From Icerya purchasi (taxonomy: Eukaryota > Arthropoda > Insecta > Hemiptera > Monophlebidae), in contig CM077116.1 in assembly GCA_039619475.1 (NCBI GenBank), positions 296,898,464-296,962,463 of the forward strand: a stretch of DNA of 64,000 nucleotides, written 5' to 3'. The notes under the pieces are model-generated. The model was not told where the DNA came from. It did no database searches and saw nothing but the letters and a program-made list of their open reading frames with translations. The position numbers and the translations under genes are program-made. This document shows, in pieces, positions 31,360 through 42,739 of this stretch; the first letter of the stretch is position 1; every line of letters starts with the position of its first letter.

Positions 31360-31525
31360 ATACATTATTTGATACCTGGGTACTCAGAAATCGAGGGCAA
31401 TGGTTTAGCAGATCAGCTGACTTGTCTAACTTCTTCTACTGGAAGATTTCTTAGTATATTTGAATCCAGCAACATCTTATTTCTCTCTGTAGCTTCTCAT
31501 TCTAAATTATGGAACAACTATTATA

Positions 31526-32490
31526 CAAGGTGTCCAGTGAGAAAGTTCAAATTTTGATTCAAGAAAAAAAGTACAAAATTAATGAATAAAAAATATTCAT
31601 TGACGAAAAAATATTCATAAACTTACCGGGTTTCATTTTTTAAATACCACTCCCTCAAAATGTTTGCCATCCGTTCGGACACACTCTTCTGATCAAGCGC
31701 GCAAATTCTGAAACACTTTCTTCCAGAATTGCAGAGAAATGTTATTGATTTCTTTTCGAATATTTTCTTTGAGCGCCCGTAGTGTTCGTGGTTTATTCTA
31801 ATAAACTTTCGATTTTAAGTAGCCCCACAAAAAATAATCACATTGGGTGAGGTCGGGTGACCTAGGAGGCCAGCGGAGGTCCCCGAACCTCGATATCACT
31901 CTTTGAGGAAAAAGTGCTTGCACCGTATCCATCGATTCTCTGGCAGTATGGGCTGTGGCCCCATCCTGTTGGAACCATGTGTTTCGGTTAAAGCGACGAT
32001 CCCTTCTTACAATAGTAGCAAAAAATGTGTCTATCAATGCATGACCATTTTCATTTTTAAAAAAAAAAACGGATCAATAATACCGCTAGCGGATATGGCG
32101 CACCAAACAGTCACCTTTGGACTATGTAACTGTTGCTGATGCTTCTCTCTTGGGTTCGTTGATGTCCAATATCTAAAGTTTTGCTTGTTTACGCAACCTT
32201 CTAGGTGAAAATGGGCCTCATCACTGAAAACAACGTTATTGAGTCTGCGCTGCGTAGGAAAAATTTCCAACATCCTTTCAGCACAAGATTTCTGTAAAAC
32301 ATAATCACTTTCTTTCAAAGATTGCACCAATTGGATTTTGTAGGGATGAAAACGCAGTTTTTTCCTGATTAAAACATGAACTGTTGACTTAGAGATTCCC
32401 AAAACAGCCGAGTATTTCCGTAAAGAATGCCGCGGATTTGAAAGCACCAAATCACTTACTCGACGCACATTTTCTTCAGCGGACACCCTA
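31526..32490 (-). mobile_element. Tc1/mariner-type transposon inserted at TA in LINE A
   Basis: The ends are CAAGGTGTCC on the left and TAGGGTGTCC on the right (reverse complement), flanked by TA at 31524-31525 and 32491-32492. The element is 965 bp. Joining the flanks with a single TA restores the LINE reading frame exactly, which confirms both borders. Confidence 0.9.
31640..32480 (-). pseudogene. Mariner-type transposase, N-terminally deleted and frameshifted
   Basis: The frame 32501-32034 holds a helix-turn-helix (KYSAVLGISKSTVHVLIRK) and the first catalytic aspartate (VVFSDEAHFHLEG). The frame 32037-31798 holds the second and third (FQQDGATAHTA; PPRSPDLTQCDYFLWGY). By my count 36 residues separate the last two aspartates. 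An 11-base A-run at about 32059-32069 shifts the frame between the two halves, and two stops follow the KSKVY motif. Relatives carry roughly 80 more residues with a first helix-turn-helix; here the terminal repeat runs directly into the second helix region. The transposase is dead. Confidence 0.88.
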
Positions 32491-32870
32491 TACTTTTTCA
32501 TTTTCTAATTCTGACTTTTTTTATCCGTTTGTTCAACCGCATCTTCCGCCTCATCCTTCTCAACTTTCCTTCTTTACACCGTTCACCTCTCATAGCAATC
32601 TGCCGTCTGGGCTTTGGATACAGTTTGCTTCTCCCACAGCTTTTCCATTTCTCACTTATGTCTTCTCTCCCTTTTGTCCTCTCCACCCATCTATTTCTCT
32701 TTTTATATATAATACTGATTGTATCAATTTTTAACGCTTTTTTATCGTTTGCTGAACGTTCCTCTTTCTATTCGTTACTTATACTAATAGAGATCTTCAT
32801 ACTCGGTCATAGTGCGGGACCTTCACTCTTTCGTTTCCTTTTTCTTCTGTTATACTGACTATCCGCTTAA

Positions 32871-32979
32871 AGATCGAATTACATTTTCTTCTAAAAGCAT
32901 TAGAAATAGCTTTAGCATATGAAAAAAATACTACAAAGGCTCACGAAATTTTGCAACTATCACGGCTATTACAATTTAA

Positions 32980-33010
<31 letters not shown>

Positions 33011-34110
33011 CTGAAAAATACAAAAAAGCACCACGAAAATGTACAAATCTGAATAGGTATAAACATGAAACTATCCATAATGTTTCTAATAAAAAATGAT
33101 TGCAATGTAGGAAAAATAGTTATACAATGAATAAATTTCTTACAAAAAATCTGTTTTTAATTATTGTAAGAAAGCGCTACAAAAAATATGAATTCACATT
33201 AAATTCAAAATACTACACAAATTTTTCATATACTTATATTTTTCTGCAATAATAAAAGAAATATAACTTGGTTCATATGTATTATATACCGTATTAACTA
33301 ATGATAGAGCATAAGCTTTTAGTAACTAAATCATTTGATGCAAATGTTTGGTTTTGCTATTTCTGATTTAAAAAATATGTGGAAACTATTTTTATAAATA
33401 TCACTAATGCGTATCAAGGTTTGCCCTATCGATAGAGTTAACGAATCTACCAATTGGCCTTATGTACAACTTTCTTAAATTTTAGAAAATTTCAATTCAG
33501 AAACTGCAATTTTAAATGAGACCACTGAGGCAAAAAACGAATAAATAAAATCTGTAGACCATAAAAAATGATTACAATGTAAAAACTGCGACATGCTTAA
33601 CTTGTAGCTACACCATTATCATTAAATGACACAACAAAGAGAAAGCAACAACAATATGCATAATACAATTGAGCAATACTTGATCAAAACGAAAAAATTG
33701 TAAAAAGGAAAAACGTAGAATTGTATAGTTACCAAAATTAGCAATAAAAGGTGTAATTTGGCGATCTACCGAAGAAACGTCTTCTCTTCTTATTTATAAA
33801 TAAGACATAAAACTAGGCGAAAATATTTTCCAAAAAGCTGTACAATACTCACTATAAAAAATAATAGTAAAATATATGCTTAAAAGCAAAATTAGTAAAA
33901 AAAAAAAAAAAAAACAGATTAGCCTTTAACAAAAGAATTAATCGAAAAAATTAGAAAAACTGAAGGAAATATGGCGAGCTCTAAGAAAAAATAAAATCAG
34001 AGAAGAAAGAGTACTTGAAGACATTAGTAAAAGCATACCGATAAACACATAGATATAGGCCAAACGCGTTGGACAACAATCGGACGGAAGATGGGCAAAA
34101 AAAACCGATA
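32871..34110 (+). other. Intron 2 stretch, A-rich
   Basis: AT-rich sequence with a (TA)n run at about 32984-33010 and an A-run at 33899-33914. There is no credible coding sequence. A K/E-rich stretch around 33950-34040 could be old LINE material, but I cannot support it. Confidence 0.5.
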
Positions 34111-34114
34111 GCAT

Positions 34115-34444
34115 GGGTCCCCTCTCCTCACTGTCTCCTACACCCTTCCTCTCACAACTTTATAGGTGACGCTAATCACATTTTGTTTGAGTGCACCTAT
34201 ATCGCTTCCGAACGTTCTTCCTTTTACTCTTCTCTTTTGTCAATTGGTCTTCCAACTCCGTATTGCGCAGCTTTTGTCCTCTCCTTGCCATCACCCTCGG
34301 TCATTCCAGCACTTGAGTCTTTCCTATCTTCCATATCTGATCGCATAAACATCTGATTTCGCTTCTCATTCTTCTCCCTCTTCTTGGGCCAATGTCTTTA
34401 TGACGAACCCAAAAAAAAAAAAAAAATAAAAAAAAAAAAAAAAA
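34115..34444 (+). mobile_element. LINE family A 3' fragment
   Basis: It reads GDANHILFECTYIASERSSFY, then LPTPYCAAFVLSLPSPS and SSISDRINI, followed by a UTR with tcttgggccaatg and a poly-A at 34410-34444. It is 5'-truncated to about 330 bp. Confidence 0.88.
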
Positions 34445-34536
34445 AGATTATATGGTGAAAAACAGAATCAAACAAAGACAATATCAAAAAAACCGGAAGT
34501 AGTTTTGGAAAACAAACATAAGGAAGGATGGAAATT

Positions 34537-35380
34537 TTTTTTTTTTTTTTTTTTTTTTGGGCTTGGCCGACTTAGGGCAGCTACCTAGGACAATTGGACT
34601 AGATGAGAAATTAGATTTTGATCCGGTCAGAGATCGATGACAGGAAAGAGACAAGAATAGGAACCACATTGGATGACGGCAAAGCTAAGATATAGGAAGC
34701 ACTATATGGAGTAGGATAATTCAGCTTTAACAGCTCAACGTACAGGATATTACGCTCGGAGGAAAGACTGGAGCATTCAAACAGCACGTGGTCAGGATCA
34801 CAAACGAAGGAACAGTCGCCAGAGTGCAAAGGACAATAAGGGAATGGGAAAAGAGCAAAATGATGCCGTTAAGATGGGAGCAAAGTATGATTGAACCGCA
34901 GACGGCAGATAGCAATGATGAAAAAACGTTTAAGAGTAGGAAAATGATAGAACCAAGAACAAGAAGGGAGTCTAGGCTGAATAGAAAGGTAAAATGAGTT
35001 AGGATTGGAAAAGGAGCAAGGATACACATCCGACCAAAGTCTGACATGCATTCTTTTGGAGAGGGGAAGTATGTTGTGATCAGGAATCTTTTTAACAAAA
35101 TGTGGAGAGTGTAGCGCTAAGCGTGCTAAGGAGTCCACCGTCTCGTTACCATCAATACCCGCATGACTTGGAACCCAAACTATGGAAATGGAATGGGAAA
35201 GGGAAAGACTATAGATGAGAGAACGTATACGGAAAACAATAAAATCGAGGGAATATGAGGGAAAGGGAGAGGATATAGCCTGAAGAGCACTTTTGGAGTC
35301 TGAAATAATTAGGTATCTATCAGAAGAACGAGTTGAGGAAATAAATATAACGGCTCGAAGAATGGGAAAATATTAAGGGA
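34537..35380 (-). mobile_element. LINE family A copy, minus strand
   Basis: Poly-T 34537-34558, then on the minus strand the C-terminal tail (CDPDHVLFECSSLSSERN; SSISDRIKI at 34611-34829), the linker (34869-35138, LWSDVYPCSF) and upstream RNase H codons (YLIISDSKSALQAISS, IVWVPSHAGIDGNETVDSLA) to about 35380. It faces the plus copy at 34115-34444 tail to tail, with about 90 bp between the poly-A and poly-T tracts. Confidence 0.88.
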
Positions 35381-35848
35381 AGCCTACATCAATGCGATAT
35401 AATAACGGCGAAGAAGAGAAACAGTTATTAATAATAATTATCAACAAACCTAACATTATATTTTTTTAAGTATGTATTGTCTTTAAAAATAAATGTTTTT
35501 TTTTAGTACAAGAAACTATTGCTATGCATCATTTATGACTGCTCTAAACTATTTTACAAAAGACTTTTCCGTGAAAGAATTGTATGGAAAAAAGGAGAGT
35601 GATTAGATGATACGTTAAACAGTACAAAAATCTGTCTGTGACGCAAACTATTTAAATCCTCGCATATTTCTTCACGTCAGAGAAGGCGAGATTTGGTTAG
35701 TAATGTTGATTTGACAGTTTTCCCTTAAGAGGTTCGCTATTTTAAAGTTAAAAATTATTTGCATGAATATGTTTTATAATTAAACATACGCGTAAAAATT
35801 ATTTAATTTTTTTTTTTTAATTTTAATAATAACTCTGACTTCTTACAG
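35381..35848 (+). other. End of intron 2
   Basis: No element recognised. It ends in the acceptor ctgacttcttacag at 35835-35848. Confidence 0.6.
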
Positions 35849-35938
35849 CTTATGGCGTTTTCTCGACAGCTTGCCTACAAAAAACTACAAATTACAGTAC
35901 TGGATTTTTTCGTATTAGATTTTAAAATATTTTGCAAA
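35849..35938 (+). CDS. Gustatory receptor, exon 3
   Basis: 90 nt, 30 codons: LMAFSRQLAYKKLQI then TVLDFFVLDFKIFCK, phase 0 on both sides. Acceptor AG is at 35847-35848 and donor GTAAGT at 35939. It corresponds to the stretch just before TM7 in gustatory receptors (typical pattern: F-S-x-Q-L, K-L-Q-F-T, x-x-F-F-x-L-D). Together with exon 4 it keeps the normal distance from FF to the TY signature. Confidence 0.88.
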
Positions 35939-37104
35939 GTAAGTAATTGTTAGAATTATTTTTTAACATATATTTGTTTTTTAAAAATAATATTAATAAT
36001 AAAATAATCAGATGCATCTAATAAATTATTGAGTATCCTATATTCAACTTTCATCGTGCTGAAAATAGAATCTAGGTTATTTTTAGCATAGACGTTAACC
36101 TTTCTTTTTTTTTTTTATTGCCAGACTTGCGCCAAATATGACTTAATATTTATTTCTGTACAAGACAGCTGAAAAGCGTATATAAGAAAACTTAATCGTT
36201 GGAAAGAAGACTTTTCATGGGTGGAACTTGAGTTTAAAGCCCAAAAAGAAAAAAAAACTTTTTAAAGACACCAAAACAGTGTCAACTATCAGTTCACCAC
36301 ATATTAATTGATTGTTAGAAATACAATAAAGAATGACGAACCTATTACAATTTGCAATAATTTAAGAATGAATTGTGTATTAGTCGATAATGCGCATAAT
36401 ATTAACGTGTTACTAAACTTCGTGAAATCATGCAAAATTTATAACAATATATAGTATATAGCTTACAGTGGTGACGCAAATGACAAAGTTTCCGAACATC
36501 GTTAAATAATAATAAACAAAAAAATGGAAATAATGTAAGCTAACATCCGCTCCATTATGATAAGAACACGTCAGAAGCATAATAATGATGAAGGTAACAA
36601 TTAAGAAAGAAAGAGTGGGAGTATAGGCAAGAATAACCTCCGTTCTTTCACTCCGTCATTAAATGAATTTGTCAGCATTCAACAATTATCCCTCAAACGT
36701 GTTGTTAAGAAATCGCAAAATATAAAAGAAAGAGAGATTATAGTACAGTGGAAAGAAAAGCTAAGGGAGAAGAGAGAAAAAAAGAAAGTAAACGATCCTA
36801 AATAAAACAAACAGATGAAATTGAAAAGGCAATAACCATGATTAAATGGAAGGAAAAGAAAAGAACGATAATTTTTTTTACTGTGCAATAAGAGTATAAG
36901 AAAAGATTAAAGGGATCTTGAAGGAAAAAGGAAGATAATTAACGAAGGCGGTAAAATCAGAACGAAAAGATAACAGCAAGACAAAAGGAATAAGAAAAAA
37001 TTGAATACAGTGAATTATGTGAATGAGAAATTTGAATGAAGTAGAAAGTAAAATTATCGTTATTTTAAAAAATAAGACACTCCTAAGGTACGCCAAAGTC
37101 ACTT
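35939..37104 (+). other. Intron 3, first part
   Basis: No gene or element recognised. The Phe-rich minus-strand frames at 36679-36888 and 36878-37102 are probably low-complexity chance frames. Confidence 0.5.
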
Positions 37105-37725
37105 ACAACTGAGGAATGCTCCAGTACTATGATCACTACCTATTGAGTCTATAATGCATATAGGAAATAAGGCGGTGAAAATAAAAGGACTGATGCAGCA
37201 CTACAAGGAGTAGGAATATTAAGTTTAAGAAGTTAAATAAAAAAAAAATAATAATAATAATAATAAGAGTAAAGAATGAAACTCTCAGATGGTAGGGCGG
37301 AACATTCAAAAATAGTGTGGTCGCGATTACATTCTTGATTACCATTGAGAGGAAACAGAGGACAATAAGGAGAACTTGAAAATGAAAAACGATAGCAAGA
37401 TGAATAAAGGAGAACATAATTGAAAAAGAAGGGAAGTTATGAAACCGAGGATAAAATGAAAAAACGGGTTGAACAGAAAAATAAAAGGAAATCTGATTGG
37501 AAAAGGAGAAAGGATATAAGTTTAACCAAAATTTAAAATGGTATTTGCTAGACATTAGAAGTATATTATTGGCAGTGTATTTGTCAATGAAGAGTCCATT
37601 AACAGCTACATCACGAGATAACTAATTCAGTATGGGAAAATAAGATGCAGCTTCTTACACAGGCGACCGACTTCCTCATTTTCTATGATTCCTTTGTGTC
37701 CATGATAACAGAAATATTATAGGGT
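37105..37725 (-). mobile_element. LINE family A copy, strongly degraded
   Basis: The minus-strand order follows the family: GHKGIIENEEVGRL near 37700 (RNase H end), KYTANNILLMSSKYHFKFW near 37560, FSFSNQISFYFSVQPVF (37500-37440), VPPYHLRVSFFTL near 37290 and the eroded tail to about 37110. Stops and frameshifts are everywhere. Confidence 0.65.
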
Positions 37726-38397
37726 TGTAGTTCGTTGTAAAATTTTCAGTAACCTCATCAAACAATTAAACCAGTCCATGGGAGAGTCGTTTTTAATTTT
37801 TATAGCAAGCTCAATAATGCAGACTAATAAGAGAAATGCTGACTCGTCTCCAAAGCTAACCATCATACATACGGGTTACTGACAAATCTAACTAAAAGTT
37901 TCTGTCCATTGCTCAAAGCTAACTTCCGCCTCCCTGTACCTCTTTCCCCAAAAGTTTCTGAAATTTCAAGCTCAAGTAAATTAATCCGAGTATACTTTAG
38001 CATTTCCAAAAATAACTTCTCCTCTCAGCCCAATTTCCGTTCGTAGGTAATATTTTTCTAATTCTTTTTCGAGTCCGTACGGGCCTCAGTTCGTACGCTA
38101 CTCCTGCTCCGGTGAAATCGGGAACGACTGCAGCCCGTTTTCCTTTTTAAAATTGTATTATCCTATTTCTATTAATCTATTATTTTTTATTGCTATTTTT
38201 ATTGTAAATCCATTCCCATAAATATACAATTAAACATTAGGGTCTGATAAGAAATAAAAAGATCAATAAATCGGGTGTGAAGTAGAAAGAAATAAAATTC
38301 CCCAGAGGATAGTGAATGCAGCATGTCTCACTGCGTAGAATATACATTGCATTTGGTTCCAATATTGTTTAATGTTTTATTTTGTAAGTATTTTTTA
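37726..38397 (+). other. Intron 3 stretch without recognised feature
   Basis: No coding or repeat structure recognised. Confidence 0.5.
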
Positions 38398-38398
38398 A

Positions 38399-38690
38399 AT
38401 TTTTTTTTTTTTTTTAACCCCCTTGGGTTTGCTACCAGAGAACATTAGCCCAGCAAAAAGGAATAGATGCATGGAATAGAATAGAAATTATATTTTTATT
38501 TTGTCGACAATGGAATCAAGAAACACTCCTAGGACAGGAAGAACAGAGAGAGTAGGTAGCGAAAGAACATAAGAGACGTTGAAAGAAGAAGAAGACAAGC
38601 TAAAGATGATAATAAGTAACATCACGCTCGGCCCAAGATCCAAGAAAATAAAGAGAACCTCAGACTCCCCCATCGCCCAAATCCTATGAG
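38399..38690 (-). mobile_element. LINE family A 3' fragment
   Basis: Poly-T 38399-38415, then cttgggtttgc and on the minus strand the tail codons SYVLSLPTLSVLPVLGVFLD and SIVDKIKI (38673-38488), matching the family A C-terminus. Confidence 0.75.
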
Positions 38691-39480
38691 CCTCTCAGCC
38701 CAAGGCAAGAATCAGCCAGAAGCAATTTAGTGAAGAAGGAAGAAGATTATGCGAGAAACGGAGGCGAGATAATATAGTAATTATTTTTTAAATTTATACG
38801 GCACAATCTATGAAACGTTTTTATCAATATAAAGAGAGAGAGAGATCGATAAAAAATTGTGTCGGTATTGTAAAACGCGAAATAATCAATGATAACACGT
38901 CGGCAGTTCAGATCTGGGACAGAATAAATGAGACAGCGAGTGTGTGATAGATAGAGGGATGTATTTAGAATCGTAACAGACTGATTGTAGGGAAACATCA
39001 AAAAATGTCACAATTGTCCCTAAATAGTGATGTGCAAAGTAGCAGGGAACGTAACTATAAACTAGTTCCAGCTCTGTAATTTTGTATTTATTACCCATAC
39101 ACTGATTGTTCTGTTATTGATCACAACTGACTAGCCTATTACATGGCGACATATACGTAATTCAATCAGATGATGAATAAATCGACGACACTATTCTGAT
39201 GCAATTGGCTGGGATTCTTCAGTTACAAATTTAGTTACAATAACTGAATAGCGTATAATGTGTTTCTATATCCATAATCGCTAAATTTTCGTTATGCGTG
39301 TGTGCGTTATTATCAGCTGGAAACGACGTTATTTACGTTCCAGTTAAATCTGTGAATAAGCAGAGCACCTTACCGTTTATGTACCGTGCGCGTGATAATG
39401 CTGATCGCGCATAGTATACATAACCGGCAGCGCCCCAACGAGTAACAACTGTGAAATTTTATACTATCATCAAAATTTTT
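38691..39480 (+). other. Intron 3 stretch without recognised feature
   Basis: A short (GA)n run lies near 38831-38845. No further feature is recognised. Confidence 0.5.
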
Positions 39481-39564
39481 AACAGCTACTTGCATGTTTC
39501 GGTTTTATCATCAGACTCCATTAGTTATAAACTAATTGATAAGCCGTTTATTTGTTTGAACGTT

Positions 39565-39954
39565 TCAACATCGGCTAGTGAGCGAATGGATAAACGAATA
39601 TATCCGAAATTGCATTCGCAGGATATTATATTGCCACGTACTGAATAGATTCTCAGTAAACCTAGCTAAAACTGAATTCACGAAACTATTTTTATTTTCC
39701 GCATTACTTGGATCTTTAACATAGATGACTGCCAGAAAGTTAATTATTTCTTTAGGTAATCCAATCGTTAATAGAGCGTGGTTGCAGTAGTGGTAAAGGT
39801 ATTTGCGGTAAAAACTCCATGCATCAGTGAATATTGTAACATTACTAGAAATAGTAAAGGTATCTAGTGGAGCTGTTTGCACATGCGGTTGTTGTGGAGG
39901 CGGTAATACTGGTGGCATATATAAACATATGTATATTGGGAAAATACCCATCAT
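39565..39954 (-). other. Unrecognised 129-codon frame
   Basis: A minus-strand frame with a proline-rich start (MPPVLPPPQQPHVQTAPLD) and then ISSNVTIFTDAWSFYRKYL and LPKEIINFLAVIYVKDPSN. Its composition is more protein-like than most random frames around it. I do not recognise a family. TIFTDAW recalls a DDE transposase start (Merlin/IS1595), but the following residues do not fit. It could be a decayed element or nothing. Confidence 0.25.
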
Positions 39955-40544
39955 ATCATCATCGTCGGTATTTCCAAAAAAATTTTACGTAAAGTCATCC
40001 ACATAATAGCATTCGATTCGATGGTATTAGTATTTGGGATTGAATATTTTTCTTTTCTCAAAAACTTAAAAAATGAAAAACAAAAAGAACAACAGATTTG
40101 ACCAAATTTGAACGTTTAACAATTAACATATACTGTGACTGGTCGAATAATTCTGTTTGGAGACTTAGCTTAATGTATGACTTTGTGCGGCTAATAAAAT
40201 ATTGCAACATAAAAATTGTATTCTCTTAGAGAAAGTTGGTTACAGCTACATTCGAAAGATTTTGTTAAGTTGTTGAAAGTGCATGTAAATATATGTGTAT
40301 GTGGCAGTATGTACATGGCTATAAAACGCATATGCACACATAACGGCAACGGCAGTAACTTTTAGATCTAATAATATGCGCAATCCTATTTCTGTTTCTA
40401 TCAGACCTAACACGAGATGATCATAAAAGCCTACCCATCGGAATATCTTCAATCAGAAATGAACGTAGCGTATTGAAAAGATTAATTATAAATTAACATC
40501 GAAATCACAATTTTTGGTAAACATCACGTCAATATTAACACACA

Positions 40545-40595
40545 CCTGTTTAACGTTTCGAACACGTTTACACGGTCCATCATCAGAAAAGTGTA
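40545..40595 (-). ncRNA. Hammerhead-like motif, minus strand
   Basis: On the minus strand: core CTGATGA (40586-40580), stem II GGAC/GTTC (about 40578-40575 with 40563-40560), GAAACGTT (40559-40552), then AAACAGGTG. TTT before the core pairs with AAA, and CAC with GTG further out as a split stem I. Confidence 0.6.
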
Positions 40596-40637
40596 TTTCT
40601 GATGATGGAAAACGTGTTCGAAACGTTAAACAGGTGT
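40591..40637 (+). ncRNA. Hammerhead-like motif, plus strand, shortened stem II
   Basis: Core CTGATGA 40599-40605, GAAACGTT 40620-40627, then AAACAGG. The 7 bp loss relative to the twin leaves a weak stem II (GAA/TTC at best). Probably impaired. Confidence 0.5.
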
Positions 40638-40686
40638 GTGTTAATATTGACGTGATGTTTACCAAAAATTGTGATTTCGATGTTAA

Positions 40687-41987
40687 TATGAACCACGAAA
40701 ACTCTTTGCGTGTTGCAAACTAAAACACGCCAAAGATAAGTGTACTAAGCTATACGTTTGCAGAACTTGAAATAAATACGGATGTCGATAGTCATGTTGC
40801 TCTTTCGGCAACTCATTGAATCGAAGACTTTTTTGAGAATCTTATCTGGAATTCGCGTTATGGCAGTTGTTTGTAGAAAAAATTAATTTCCTCAATAAAA
40901 AATCGCCTATTTTAATGAAAACCGTTCGTAACAAGATTAGGTAAATCGAAAACTATTCATTCTCTCACGTTCCCAGCAACATTTCCATTAATGATGAAAT
41001 CAGTACTAACGAAGGTGTCTAAAAATATTACAAACGAAGCGTAAAATTATCGGTAGTGAACTAAGATAACTTACCATATTCTACTTCATTCGGCATCGCG
41101 TGAAATTATCCGTCACAAATATTTCATAATATCCAAATATGCGGTATTTTCAGAGATTACTAATCATCATTAAAAGTCAACACAAATCTACTCTTATTAA
41201 TCAGCATTTATTAGTCTATTTCCTTAACGTCGGCGCTTTGTAAAACTATAGAAAAATAATTAACAAACGATTAATTTAACAAATCGAATACAGAAATCCG
41301 GTGCAATTTTCCAGTACAAAAATCAACTTTGGACTGGTTACTCTCAAAACAGCATTCAAGATTGTTTTGCCGGCAAAATGACATTTGCTAGCTACTTTCC
41401 TGCTCTCTTTAAAACCAACGTCACCCTCAAACGCTGCAAATTCGTAGTCTTTATTCCAAACATAAACAAACAAAAATGCAAATCTAATCTAAGTAAAGCT
41501 AATTTAATATCTATCGAAGTAAATGTATATGTATACACGCGTGTACACGTACATGCAGTATGAATTCGCATTTATATACAACTACATTAGGTAGCTTAGT
41601 ATATTTAAAGTGTCAAATACATAATCTTTTTTGAAAGGTAAAAGCATGAAAGTAACAAAAAGAGAAAAACAGAAAGAAAAACAGGAAAAAAAGAAAAAAA
41701 TAGATAAATAATTAAGTGCATAAATGAGCAATATAAAATAGAAAAATTCACGACGTAGCTTGGTTTTTAATCTTTGCACCATTCTTTCAGTCATTTTCCT
41801 TTTTCCACACCAATTCTGTTTTCGTTTAACATATAATTGGGGATAGTACTCATTAATTTAATTAACACTAAATCATTAGTATATCAATTCGTAGATTTGC
41901 TTCTTGAAAATAAACGGAATATATATTATTTTGTTTTCGTGTTATTTGAGTTTTTTGCCTAAATGGTAACTTTATATTGTTGCTTTT
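40687..41987 (+). other. Intron 3 stretch without recognised feature
   Basis: Several short frames (for example 41276-41473 minus and 41378-41563 plus) overlap on both strands and carry no known motif. No repeats stand out. Confidence 0.5.
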
Positions 41988-42739
41988 TTTTCCCACTTAA
42001 ATTGTATGTGCTGTGTGTAACTACTATGGTTATTACAGCACACACAAGGGAAGGGGGATAATTTAAATGTGGTGAGCTAAGCCGCTCATTTTAATGAAGG
42101 CAATAATCCTGTTGATGGAGATTACCACATTTGAGAGGGTCTGCCCTATATCTCTGGGTAGGCCAAGTTGCGGTAGGCCAAGTTGCCTCCGCAACATAGT
42201 AAACTTTTGGCAGGTAAGTATTATGTGGAAAACTGTCGGTACGGTTGTCTGGTTGCACAAGGGCGTTTTATCAATCATATGTTTGTGCGAAAAAGCGATG
42301 TGGCCAATTCTCAGCCGGCTGAGGATCTTAAAATCGTATCGGGATGTTCCTTCCGGTGGCCACCATGATTCAACTGTGGGCTTAATGGTTCTTAGGAATG
42401 TTGCAGCAGCTGCCCATTCAGTTCTCATCTGGTTTTCGCACGCCCTTAGGAATGTATATGTAATTGATGAAGGTAGCTCTGCGTCCTCTGGCATTGACAA
42501 GAGCAAGGCAGAACGTGCTGCTCCGTCGACACTCTCATTACCAGGCACTCCAATGTGTCCAGGATCCCACAGCAGCAACACGTGACTATCCATTAGATGC
42601 AGTTCGTACAAGTAGTGGTATATTTTTAAAACTAGCGGGTTGTTGTATTTTTGGCTCGTAATCATGTTTAAAGACTATAGGGAATCAGTAACTGGGAGTA
42701 AATCACTGGCTCTGGTGTGAGTTGTAACAATGTGGTGTT
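41988..42739 (-). mobile_element. LINE family B copy, 5'-truncated
   Basis: The minus frame 42665-42063 matches the RNase H and tail of the copy at 7030-7620 almost codon for codon (MITSQKYNNPLVLKIYHY; GHIGVPGNESVDG; TVESWWPPEGTS). The 3' end shows the same UTR (gtatgtgctgtgtgtaact in the plus orientation) and a T-run at about 41984-41991. The copy starts inside RNase H. A 12 bp tandem duplication (aggccaagttgc) near 42160-42186 and a WDPGH instead of WVPGH change are visible. Confidence 0.9.

Larger units (their letters stand above)
31360..32870 (+). mobile_element. LINE family A copy, split by a mariner
   Basis: The left part 31360-31525 reads the end of RNase H (IPGYSEIEGNGLADQLT, LFLSVASHSKLWNNYY). 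The right part from 32493 reads FSFSNSDFFYPFVQPHL in the same frame and then erodes through RSPLIAICRLGFGYSLLLP and ERSSFYSLL to about 32870. Other family A copies have the same order and spacing (LWSDVYPCSFSNPNSFYLSIQP at 35.0 kb). Confidence 0.8.
40493..40686. repeat. 194 bp palindrome with two head-to-head hammerheads
   Basis: Arms 40493-40569 and 40610-40686 are exact inverted copies (77 bp each). A further 13 bp pair (40577-40589 and 40596-40608) lies inside. The left half has 7 extra bases (40570-40576) against the right. Each arm carries a hammerhead-like core, pointing outwards from the centre. Confidence 0.9.

Noticed and set aside
36679..37102. Phe/Leu-rich minus-strand frames as membrane proteins
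   Set aside because: They reflect A/G-rich plus-strand sequence; no start context, motif or homologous structure.
39480..39515. Further hammerhead ribozyme on the minus strand (CTGATGATAAAACCGAAAC)
   Set aside because: Core-like blocks exist, but stem II has no pairing and the sequence after GAAAC (ATGCAAG) gives neither stem III nor a proper cleavage nucleotide. At most a decayed Penelope-like remnant.
39565..39954. Merlin/IS1595-type transposase
   Set aside because: Only TIFTDAW resembles the family; the downstream NHS/FVNP and E blocks are missing.
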